Source of the DNA: Candidatus Omnitrophota bacterium
GTDB taxonomy: Bacteria > Omnitrophota > Gorgyraeia > Zapsychrales > Fredricksoniimonadaceae
DNA: 6,410 nucleotides
Assembly: GCA_023247575.1 (NCBI GenBank)
Contig: JAHFGE010000092.1
Span: forward strand, 1 to 6,410
Direction: 5' to 3'
Part shown: positions 1-6,299 of the stretch, one piece after another
Numbering within the stretch: the stretch's first letter is position 1
How the letters are laid out: the number at the start of each line of letters is the position of its first letter
The notes under the pieces: generated by a model
Told to the model about the DNA's origin: nothing
Databases searched by the model: none
What the model saw: the letters and a program-made list of their open reading frames with translations, nothing else
Translations under genes and position numbers: made by a program

Positions 1-2277
1 TTTAATCTCAACGGCCATTCTTTTCTCCTTTGTGGGCTTGTGGTTTGCGCTTTTGGCGTCTTTTTTGGAATTTATCAGTACCGGCAGATCAAAAGCATGC
101 CGGTGCATAAAGCGATGAGTGAGATTTCCGAGTTAATTTATACTACCTGCAAAGCTTACTTGATTGCGCAGGGCAAGTTTTTACTCATGCTGGAGCTACT
201 CATTGGCAGTGTGATGGTGATGTATTTTAGCTGGCTGCGCCATATGGACGCAGGGAGAGTCGCTCTAATTCTCATATGTAGTTTAGTTGGTATCGCCGGC
301 AGCTATGGAGTGGCCTGGTTTGGGATGAGGATTAATACGTTTGCCAACTCTCGCTGCGCTTTTGCCAGCCTTACAGGCAAACCATTTAAGGTATATTCGA
401 TCCCTTTGCAGGCAGGAATGAGTATTGGCATGCTGCTGATTAGCATTGAACTTTTTGTGATGTTATGTATTTTGCTTTTTATAAATCCGGACTATGCCGG
501 TCCTTGTTTTATCGGTTTTGCCATTGGGGATTCTTTGGGAGCTTCCGTTTTAAGAATTGCGGGAGGGATTTTCACTAAAATCGCGGACATTGGTTCTGAT
601 TTAATGAAAATCGTTTTTAATATTAAAGAAGACGATGCCCGTAATCCCGGTGTCATAGCGGATTGCGTGGGAGATAATGCCGGTGATTCGGTGGGACCAA
701 CGGCAGACGGTTTTGAAACCTATGGGGTGACCGGTGTTGCTCTGATCTCTTTCATCCTCCTGGCTGTTAAAGATCCCCTGAATCAAGCCCAGCTTCTCGT
801 ATGGCTGTTTGCCGTGCGTATCATCATGATTATGGCCAGCGGGCTTTCCTATGAGATTAATCATTTTTTTGCTAAGAGGCGCTACTCCGAAGTCAATGAA
901 ATGAATTTCGAGCATCCTTTGACCTCGCTGGTATGGATTACCTCCATACTTTCCGTCATCTTGACCTTTGCGGTTTCTTATATTCTGATTCCGCATTTAG
1001 GCAATGGGACATTCTGGTGGAAGTTGGCCAGCATTATTACCTGCGGCACGATCGCTGGGGCCGTGATTCCGGAAACGATCAAGACGTTTACCTCCACCGA
1101 CTCAGAATATGTTAAGAATATTTATCAGTGTTCCAAAGTGGGAGGGACTTCTCTTAATATTTTATCAGGGCTTGTGGTCGGGTATTTTAGCGCGTATTGG
1201 ATGGGGATAGTTATTGCCTCTTTGATGGGGATAGCTTATTTTTTCAGTGTACTGGACATGGGCCAGATTATGATGGCCCCTGCGGTCTTTGCCTTTGGTC
1301 TGGTTGCTTTCGGGTTTTTAGGCATGGGCCCGGTGACAATTGCGGTCGATTCCTACGGGCCTGTCTCCGATAATGCCCAATCAATTTACGAGCTTTCATT
1401 AATCGAAACTCTTCCTGATATCAAAATGGAAATCAAAAGAGATTTTGGTTTTGAATCCAATTTTGAAAAGGCCAAGCATTATTTGGAAGCCAATGATGCG
1501 GCAGGCAATACTTTTAAAGCCACATCCAAGCCGGTTCTGATTGGGACAGCGGTGGTGGGGGCGACCACGATGGTTTTTTCCATTATTATGATCCTGACCC
1601 AGGGGCTGACGGTGCACATCGATAGGATTTCCATTTTGTATCCGCCATTTCTGTTAGGAATTTTAGCTGGAGGGGCCATACTTTACTGGTTTACGGGAGC
1701 GACCATCCAGGCGGTGGTAACCGGATCTTACTATGCGGTGGAATATATTAAAGAACATATTAAACTTAAAAACACTCAACGAGCGTCAGCGGCAGATAGT
1801 ACCAAAGTCGTGGAGATATGTACGAGGTTTGCCCAAAAAGGCATGATCAATCTGTTTTTAACCATCTTTTTTTCAGCCCTGGCCTTTGCCTGCCTGGAAC
1901 CCTATTTTTTTATCGGTTATCTTATTTCTATCGCCGTCTTCGGACTTTTTCATGCTGTTTTTAAGGCTAATGCAGGGGGAGCATGGGATAATGCTAAAAA
2001 GCTCGTTGAGGTCACTTATAAGGAAAAAGGCACTCAGCTCCATGCGGCAACGGTGGTGGGGGATACCGTCGGCGATCCCTTCAAGGACACCTCGTCGGTC
2101 GCGATTAATCCGGTGGTTAAGTTCACCACACTTTTTGGACTTTTGGCTATTGAAATTGCCATCCACTTAAGCAGAACCATGAATACGGTCCTGGCGTTTT
2201 TATTTTTTAGCGTATCCCTGCTGTTTTTAACCAAGTCCTTTTATGACATGAGGATTTTACCAGATAAGCAATCATAA
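1..2277 (+). CDS. hppA: Membrane-bound proton-pumping pyrophosphatase (5'-truncated by window edge)
   Basis: This enzyme hydrolyses PPi and couples it to ion transport across the cytoplasmic membrane. The frame is open from base 1 with no convincing start. The first in-frame alternative start (GTG at 40) falls inside the first membrane segment, so the true start is probably upstream. Visible length is 758 residues, close to the family norm. Three catalytic blocks are seen. Block 1 (about 565-720) has GGIFTKIADIGSDL, EDDARNPGVIAD and GDNAGDSVGPTADGFETYG. Block 2 (1348-1398) has DSYGPVSDNAQSIYELS, where classical enzymes usually read DNAGGIAEM. Block 3 (1969-2094) has NAGGAWDNAKK and VVGDTVGDPFKDTS. 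Many hydrophobic segments fit a polytopic protein. GNTFKATSK (1504-1530) carries lysine at the position that marks K+-independent, normally H+-pumping, enzymes. The CKAYLIAQGKF segment near the N-terminus and the altered block 2 suggest the divergent H+-PPase branch; that placement is inference. The gene ends 3 bases from the converging P-II remnant. Confidence 0.95.
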   Translation, partial: FNLNGHSFLLCGLVVCAFGVFFGIYQYRQIKSMPVHKAMSEISELIYTTCKAYLIAQGKFLLMLELLIGSVMVMYFSWLRHMDAGRVALILICSLVGIAGSYGVAWFGMRINTFANSRCAFASLTGKPFKVYSIPLQAGMSIGMLLISIELFVMLCILLFINPDYAGPCFIGFAIGDSLGASVLRIAGGIFTKIADIGSDLMKIVFNIKEDDARNPGVIADCVGDNAGDSVGPTADGFETYGVTGVALISFILLAVKDPLNQAQLLVWLFAVRIIMIMASGLSYEINHFFAKRRYSEVNEMNFEHPLTSLVWITSILSVILTFAVSYILIPHLGNGTFWWKLASIITCGTIAGAVIPETIKTFTSTDSEYVKNIYQCSKVGGTSLNILSGLVVGYFSAYWMGIVIASLMGIAYFFSVLDMGQIMMAPAVFAFGLVAFGFLGMGPVTIAVDSYGPVSDNAQSIYELSLIETLPDIKMEIKRDFGFESNFEKAKHYLEANDAAGNTFKATSKPVLIGTAVVGATTMVFSIIMILTQGLTVHIDRISILYPPFLLGILAGGAILYWFTGATIQAVVTGSYYAVEYIKEHIKLKNTQRASAADSTKVVEICTRFAQKGMINLFLTIFFSALAFACLEPYFFIGYLISIAVFGLFHAVFKANAGGAWDNAKKLVEVTYKEKGTQLHAATVVGDTVGDPFKDTSSVAINPVVKFTTLFGLLAIEIAIHLSRTMNTVLAFLFFSVSLLFLTKSFYDMRILPDKQS

Positions 2278-2280
2278 GAT

Positions 2281-2532
2281 CTAGCCGATGGTGGGCTCAA
2301 CAAAATTTTCATTCACCGCAATTTCCAGACGGATTTTTCTTAAAAGATTTTCTGTCTCTTTGACTCCGCGATAATATTCCGTCACACCCATTTGCCGGCC
2401 ATGTCCCAGCACTTCGCTGACGGTGATTAAGTTTACATCGGTAGCATATAAGCGTACTACCACGGAATTCTTCTCGCCAAATTCACACACTCGGGACTTG
2501 ACATATCCTCGTCTCAGGAATAAGCTACGCAT
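2281..2532 (-). pseudogene. Truncated P-II (GlnB/GlnK-family) nitrogen regulatory protein remnant
   Basis: The 83-residue frame matches the core of P-II signalling proteins. It shows LYATDVNLITVSEV (28-41), the T-loop region GHGRQMGVTEYYRG (43-56) with Gln47 aligning with Gln39 of GlnB, and RKIRLEIAVNENFVEPTI (65-82). P-II proteins are about 112 residues. Here the frame stops right after FVEPTIG, so the last 40 or so residues are absent, including the TGKIGDGKIF nucleotide-binding segment. I found no continuation in other frames; the hppA 3' end begins there. The N-terminal 25 or so residues align only weakly (EKNSVVVRLYA against a typical EKLDxVVRALYA), consistent with decay. The ATG at 2532 has no good ribosome-binding site. 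Another ATG at 2504 in a different frame has a nearby GAGG, which may hint at an old start followed by a frameshift. The position of the uridylylated Tyr51 of E. coli GlnB is Glu59. It is probably non-functional. Family assignment is firm, and pseudogene status is inferred from the missing domain. Confidence 0.75.
2498..2526 (+). promoter_or_regulatory. Candidate sigma70-type promoter for mgtA
   Basis: A perfect TTGACA -35 hexamer at 2498-2503 is followed, after 17 bases, by TAAGCT at 2521-2526. The second hexamer matches TATAAT at only three of six positions. It lies about 33 bases upstream of the mgtA start, inside the P-II remnant. If real, transcription would begin near 2533 and leave a leader of about 26 bases, too short for the long Mg2+-sensing leader known upstream of enterobacterial mgtA. 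The weak -10 makes this tentative. Confidence 0.3.
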
Positions 2533-2550
2533 TTTGGGTGAAAATTTAAT

Positions 2551-2556
2551 GGGGGT
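2551..2556 (+). promoter_or_regulatory. Ribosome-binding site of mgtA, bearing on start choice
   Basis: GGGGGT resembles the GGAGGT Shine-Dalgarno with one G-U wobble. Two ATG codons follow in tandem, at 2559 and 2562. Spacing is 2 bases to the first and 5 to the second, so 2562 is the better placed start. The protein differs by one methionine only. An in-frame TAA at 2547-2549 rules out any start further upstream. Confidence 0.5.
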
Positions 2557-2558
2557 CC

Positions 2559-5105
2559 ATGATGCTCAAGAGTCAGGTTTTGGATTTTGATTATATTGGC
2601 TGTCCCAACGAAGTCCTTCTTGAAAAGTTTCAGACCTCTCTTAAAGGTTTAAGTGATCAAGAGGCCTTCAAGCGCCTTCGAGAATATGGCCTTAATGAGA
2701 CCGCCCGCAAAAAGAAAAGAAGTATTCTCAAACAATTCTTTTCAAAGTTTTTAAATCCTCTGGTTATTGTTCTTATCGTCATTGCCGTTTTTTCCATATT
2801 TTTCGGGGAGAAAATAGAAGCCATTTTGGTCATTCTGATGGCCCTTATGAGCGTTGTTTTGGCTTTTGTGCAGGAATACCGCGCCGGAAAAGAGGCTGAA
2901 AAGTTAATTGAAATGGTGCGTGCTACAGCCACGGTTTACCGCAATGGCAAAGCGCGGGAAATTCCTATCCGAGAAATAGTTCCCGGAGACATTGTTGATT
3001 TATACGCAGGGGACATGATTCCGGCAGATTTACGCATTGTGTCCTGCAAAGATTTATTTGTCAATCAGGCTTCTTTAACAGGAGAATCCCTCCCTAATGA
3101 GAAAGTCGCTGTTCCCATCCAGACTAAAAGTGATTCTCCTTCCGAGCTCAACAATATTGCCTTTATGGGATCCAGTGTGGTCAGCGGGACCGCCTGGGGA
3201 GTGGTCATCAGGACTGGGCTTGCCACGCAATTTGGAGAGATTTCCCGCCGATTGGCTAGCATGAGTGTGGCAACAAGCTTTGATAGAGGGATACGAAGAT
3301 TTACGTGGCTGATGATCTCCCTGATGGTTGTTTTAGTCGTTGTCATTTTTATTATCAACGTTTTATCGAAACATAACATTCTTGATGCCTTTATGTTTTC
3401 ACTGGCTGTTTCCGTGGGGCTTACTCCTGAGATGCTTCCTATGCTGGTGACGGTGAATCTTTCCAAAGGCGCCATTGCCATGTCCAAGAAGGAAGTCATT
3501 GTCAAAAGACTTAACTCTATTCAGAATTTCGGCGCTATGGATGTGCTCTGCACCGATAAAACAGGAACATTAACGCTAGACAGGATAGTCTTGGAAAAAT
3601 ATTGCGACGTTGTAGGTAAAGATGACAGGGATGTTTTAAAATTCGCCTATATCAACAGTTATTATCAAACTGGTCTTAAAAATATTTTGGACAGAGCCGT
3701 TTTGAAATATGAGAAGTTATTGGTCGTTGAGTATAAAAAGATTGATGAGGTGCCGTTTGATTTCTCCAGAAAAATAATGTCCGTGGTTGTAGAAGCAGAG
3801 GGCAAACACAGGATCATTTCGAAAGGTGCACCGGAAGAGATTTTTAAAAGATGCACCAAATACGTCGTCGAAGATGAAGTGCTGGACATGGAGCAATTGG
3901 TGTTGACGGATTTAAAGACGGAATATGATGACTTAAGCGCACAAGGCTTCAGGGTGCTGGCCATTGCGTATAAAGATTTTGATGTCAATAAGAGCGTGTA
4001 TTCCAAAGACGACGAACAGGGATTGATTCTTAAAGGTTATATTGCTTTTCTGGATCCACCTAAGCCGACTACAAAAAAAGCGATCGAGAGGCTTAGAAGT
4101 CTGGGTATAGATTTTAAAGTTTTGACCGGTGATAATGAGTTGGTCACCAGAAAAATTTGTGCGGAAGTGGGTCTCGATGTTAAAGGCCTCGTCAATGGGG
4201 ATCGCGTGGAAAAGGCCTCTGATGAAGAATTGAGGGAACTGGTCAAGACCACCAATGTCTTTGCGAGACTGATGCCATTACAGAAGGAAAGGATTATCCG
4301 GGCCCTGCAGAAAAACAATCATACGGTGGGTTTCTTAGGTGATGGCATCAATGATGCTCCTGCCTTGAAAGCCGCGGACGTGGGTATCTCGGTCAACAAT
4401 GCGGTCGACATTGCCAAGGAATCAGCAGATCTTATTCTTTTAAAGAAAAGTCTTTTGGTGCTTGAGGACGGGGTATTGGAGGGGCGCAAAACTTTCGGGA
4501 ATATACTCAAATACATCAAAATGGGGGCCAGTTCTAATTTCGGCAATATGTTTAGTATGACGGGGGCGAGCCTGTTATTGCCATTTCTGCCCATGCTGCC
4601 CATCCAGGTGCTTTTGAATAACTTTCTTTATGATGTCTCCCAGGTGGCTATCCCGACGGATGAACTGGATAAAGAATATGTTTTAAAAGCAAGGCCTTGG
4701 AATATCGACTACATCAGGAAATTTATCCTTATTCTTGGGCCTATTAGTTCTGTATTCGATTTTATAACCTTCGGAGTCTTGTTATGGATTTTTCATGCCC
4801 AGCAGCCTTTGTTTAATACCGGCTGGTTTATGGAATCTCTCTGCACCCAGACATTAGTTATTCATGTAATCCGCACCGGTAAAATACCTTTTATTCAAAG
4901 TATGCCGAGTCAGTTCCTGATATTCACTTCCATCTATATAGTGACCATAGGCATGATTTTGCCTTATACTCCTTGGGGAGGATATTTTAAATTTGTCATG
5001 CCACCGGCGATGTTCTTTGTGGCGCTGGTGATTATCCTCGCCGCGTATCTCGTTTTAATGCAATTTGTCAAAAGCTGGTTTATCAAAAAGTATGGGTATG
5101 AATAG
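2559..5105 (+). CDS. mgtA: MgtA-type magnesium-transporting P-type ATPase (P3B)
   Basis: This inner-membrane pump uses ATP to bring Mg2+ into the cytoplasm. At 848 residues it is somewhat shorter than E. coli MgtA (about 900). Domains in order: a cytoplasmic N-terminus; membrane segments at about 65-82 and 88-105; the actuator domain with TGES at 174-177; segments at about 248-270 and 278-298, the latter carrying PEMLP at 290-294; the phosphorylation domain with DKTGT, where Asp333 is the phosphorylated residue; the nucleotide-binding KGAP at 422-425; TGDN at 523-526; the hinge GDGINDAPAL at 594-603; and a C-terminal membrane bundle from about 655. Subfamily evidence: IQNFGAMDVLCTDKTGTLT, NSYYQTGLKN, NNFLYDVSQVAIP (687-699), GPISSVFDFITFG and HVIRTGKIPFIQS all resemble MgtA/MgtB rather than Ca2+ or Na+/K+ pumps. 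No key residue appears lost. It is flanked by gene remnants on both sides and has no evident partner gene such as mgtC. Start 2562 is an equally good choice. Confidence 0.93.
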   Translation: MMLKSQVLDFDYIGCPNEVLLEKFQTSLKGLSDQEAFKRLREYGLNETARKKKRSILKQFFSKFLNPLVIVLIVIAVFSIFFGEKIEAILVILMALMSVVLAFVQEYRAGKEAEKLIEMVRATATVYRNGKAREIPIREIVPGDIVDLYAGDMIPADLRIVSCKDLFVNQASLTGESLPNEKVAVPIQTKSDSPSELNNIAFMGSSVVSGTAWGVVIRTGLATQFGEISRRLASMSVATSFDRGIRRFTWLMISLMVVLVVVIFIINVLSKHNILDAFMFSLAVSVGLTPEMLPMLVTVNLSKGAIAMSKKEVIVKRLNSIQNFGAMDVLCTDKTGTLTLDRIVLEKYCDVVGKDDRDVLKFAYINSYYQTGLKNILDRAVLKYEKLLVVEYKKIDEVPFDFSRKIMSVVVEAEGKHRIISKGAPEEIFKRCTKYVVEDEVLDMEQLVLTDLKTEYDDLSAQGFRVLAIAYKDFDVNKSVYSKDDEQGLILKGYIAFLDPPKPTTKKAIERLRSLGIDFKVLTGDNELVTRKICAEVGLDVKGLVNGDRVEKASDEELRELVKTTNVFARLMPLQKERIIRALQKNNHTVGFLGDGINDAPALKAADVGISVNNAVDIAKESADLILLKKSLLVLEDGVLEGRKTFGNILKYIKMGASSNFGNMFSMTGASLLLPFLPMLPIQVLLNNFLYDVSQVAIPTDELDKEYVLKARPWNIDYIRKFILILGPISSVFDFITFGVLLWIFHAQQPLFNTGWFMESLCTQTLVIHVIRTGKIPFIQSMPSQFLIFTSIYIVTIGMILPYTPWGGYFKFVMPPAMFFVALVIILAAYLVLMQFVKSWFIKKYGYE

Positions 5106-5108
5106 GAC

Positions 5109-5321
5109 TTGCCAAAATATTTTGTCTATCGTATCTATACATCTCTTTTTTTATCTCTTATCGTTAGGGCAGAGCAAAACAATCAAGAAAATTGGAATTT
5201 CCATTTCCAAGCCACTGTGATAGGACAAGGGGACCCTAAGTTTCATTCACCCTATCGCGGGAGTTTAAGTCTAAGCCCCAAGGGAGAAATCCGTGAAACT
5301 GTTACAACTAACTCAACATAA
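5109..5321 (+). pseudogene. N-terminal remnant of an OprB-like carbohydrate porin
   Basis: The 70-codon frame opens just after the mgtA stop and has no ATG; TTG at 5109 is the only alternative start near its beginning. A hydrophobic stretch (YTSLFLSLIV) followed by RAEQNN looks like the end of a signal peptide. Next come NWNFHFQATVIGQG, FHSPYRGSLSLSP and RETVT. These resemble the mature N-terminus of OprB-like carbohydrate porins, whose usual pattern is W..HGQ.T...Q..P.F.SPY.G.NSL followed by RET. Such porins are outer-membrane beta-barrels of some 400 residues, so nearly all of the barrel is missing. The frame stops at TAA right where the first strands should continue, and I see no continuation in other frames. 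It is most likely a dead fragment left by a deletion. Family assignment comes from motif memory and needs a profile search. A short secreted peptide is a less likely alternative. Confidence 0.55.
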
Positions 5322-5387
5322 ATCTGTTTATTGTGATTAAATAAAGTGCGCAAGGTTCTGTTTTTTGTTATTCTAAATAGCATTGAC
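5322..5387 (+). other. Gene-free spacer upstream of uppP
   Basis: This AT-rich spacer must hold the uppP promoter unless transcription reads through from mgtA. TATTCT at 5369-5374 matches the -10 consensus at four of six positions, but no acceptable -35 lies 16-18 bases upstream, so I do not call a promoter. I see no terminator hairpin for mgtA here or in the preceding remnant. Confidence 0.4.
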
Positions 5388-5394
5388 GGAAGGA
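5388..5394 (+). promoter_or_regulatory. Ribosome-binding site of uppP, decides the start
   Basis: GGAAGGA lies 6 bases before ATG at 5401. A TTG at 5383 would extend the protein by six residues, but it sits upstream of this site and has no site of its own. The start is therefore taken as 5401. Confidence 0.7.
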
Positions 5395-5400
5395 TCTCTC

Positions 5401-6285
5401 ATGCCTTGGCTAAAAATATTTATTCTCGCTATGATTCAAGGGGCCACGGAGCTCTTGCCAGTTTCAAGCTCAGCGCATGTTATTGTAGCCGAGAAGTTGA
5501 TGGGTCTTGATCCTACTGCTCCTTCGATGACGCTTCTTCTGGCCATGCTTCACACCGGTACCATGCTTGCGGTTATTGTTTTTTTCTGGAATTCCTGGAA
5601 AGCAAGATTTTTTTCGTCACGGCAGGCGTTTTTAGACTCCGTAAAACTTATTATGGCCGCAACAGTGTTGACGGGCTTTGTAGGTTTGTTATTAAAAACC
5701 CTGATTGAAAAATGGGTCCTTAGAAGTACACCGCATGCGGAAATTGAATTGATTTTTGGCAACTTAGGTTTAATTTCAGCGGCACTTGCGGCGGTGGGGA
5801 TATTAATTTTGTTGGCAGGGAAAAGTAGTGGCCGAGCATGCTCGGCCAGTACGAGGATCCCTGCATGCCCCCCTACATTAAATTTTGGGGCATCGTGTTT
5901 AATCGGCATAGTGCAGGGAATTTGTTTGCCTTTTCGTGGGTTTTCCCGCTCGGGAGCAACCATATCTACCGGACTTCTTTTAGGTGTTGAAAAAAGGATC
6001 GCTGAAGATTTTAGTTTCGCTTTGGCCGTTGTCCTGACCCCGCCTGTAATCTTAAGAGAAACTTTACGATTACTGAAGGCGCATCATATATCCTCATGGC
6101 ATGAAACAAATCTTTTTGCTCTTTTTGTTCCCAGCCTTATAGGCATGGTATTGAGCTTTGCCTCTGGAGTTTTGGCCCTTCAATGGCTTTCCAATTGGCT
6201 GGAGCGCGGCCGTTGGTATTGGTTCGGAATATATTGTCTGGGTGCGTCGGTGGTCATATTTTTATTATATTGTAGCGGCCTATAA
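5401..6285 (+). CDS. uppP: Undecaprenyl-diphosphate phosphatase (UppP/BacA)
   Basis: This integral membrane enzyme dephosphorylates undecaprenyl diphosphate to the monophosphate, recycling the lipid carrier for peptidoglycan and other surface glycans. Family members confer bacitracin resistance when abundant. The 294-residue length fits the family (about 270). The first signature, QGATELLPVSSSAH (13-26), supplies Glu17 and His26; the first glutamate of the E. coli ExxxE motif is Gln13 here, a common variant. The second signature, PFRGFSRSGATIS, contains Arg183 of SRSG and has PFRG where many members have IPG. Several hydrophobic helices are seen, for example around LLLAMLHTGTMLAVIVFFW and LIGMVLSFASGVLAL. 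A polar loop of about 20 residues, rich in Ser, Cys and Pro (5824-5880), separates the two halves and contains a 20-base DNA palindrome. The start at 5401 is chosen because of the strong upstream site. The next gene begins 14 bases after the stop, indicating co-transcription. Confidence 0.93.
   Translation: MPWLKIFILAMIQGATELLPVSSSAHVIVAEKLMGLDPTAPSMTLLLAMLHTGTMLAVIVFFWNSWKARFFSSRQAFLDSVKLIMAATVLTGFVGLLLKTLIEKWVLRSTPHAEIELIFGNLGLISAALAAVGILILLAGKSSGRACSASTRIPACPPTLNFGASCLIGIVQGICLPFRGFSRSGATISTGLLLGVEKRIAEDFSFALAVVLTPPVILRETLRLLKAHHISSWHETNLFALFVPSLIGMVLSFASGVLALQWLSNWLERGRWYWFGIYCLGASVVIFLLYCSGL
5731..5740. repeat. 10-base palindrome CCGCATGCGG within uppP
   Basis: CCGCATGCGG is a perfect inverted repeat centred on GCATGC. 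It lies about 100 bases upstream of a longer palindrome with the same GCATGC core. A 10-base palindrome can arise by chance; the shared core is what makes it worth recording. Confidence 0.5.
5829..5848. repeat. 20-base perfect palindrome inside uppP
   Basis: TGGCCGAGCATGCTCGGCCA reads identically on both strands. In mRNA it could fold into an 8-base-pair GC-rich stem with a CAUG loop. It encodes part of a polar loop (residues reading SGRACSAS) between membrane segments of UppP. No T-run follows, so it does not look like an intrinsic terminator. It could be a protein-binding site, a small dispersed palindromic element tolerated in frame, or chance. Confidence 0.85.
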
Positions 6286-6286
6286 C

Positions 6287-6294
6287 AAGGAAAG
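6287..6294 (+). promoter_or_regulatory. Ribosome-binding site of the phosphofructokinase gene
   Basis: AAGGAAAG lies 5 bases before ATG at 6300, within the 14-base gap after the uppP stop. This supports both the start and translational linkage to uppP. Confidence 0.65.
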
Positions 6295-6299
6295 TAAAT

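Noticed and set aside
601..996. 131-codon - strand frame within hppA
   Set aside because: It lies antisense to the conserved catalytic region of hppA, and its translation shows no recognisable family. It is a shadow frame.
2278..2300. Short inverted repeat AGCC...GGCT after hppA as a terminator
   Set aside because: The stem is only four base pairs and no T-run follows.
2281..2532. C-terminus of a tyrosine recombinase on the - strand (LGHG followed nine residues after the His by Tyr)
   Set aside because: The LGH...Y spacing fits, but the full run (VSEVLGHGRQ, TEYYRG, RLEIAVNENFVEPTI) matches the P-II T-loop and following strand much better, and there is no RHxxR-type box upstream.
3065..3505. 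146-codon - strand frame within mgtA
   Set aside because: It is antisense to conserved actuator and membrane regions of the ATPase and has no recognisable motifs or ribosome-binding site.
5383..5400. TTG start giving a six-residue N-terminal extension of UppP
   Set aside because: The GGAAGGA site lies downstream of this TTG and is well spaced for ATG at 5401.
5829..5848. Intrinsic terminator at the uppP palindrome
   Set aside because: It is inside the coding region, is followed by AGTACGAGG without a T-run, and uppP continues intact past it.
5550..5963. 137-codon - strand frame within uppP
   Set aside because: It is antisense to uppP and covers its SRSG motif. The translation is low-complexity and unrecognised.
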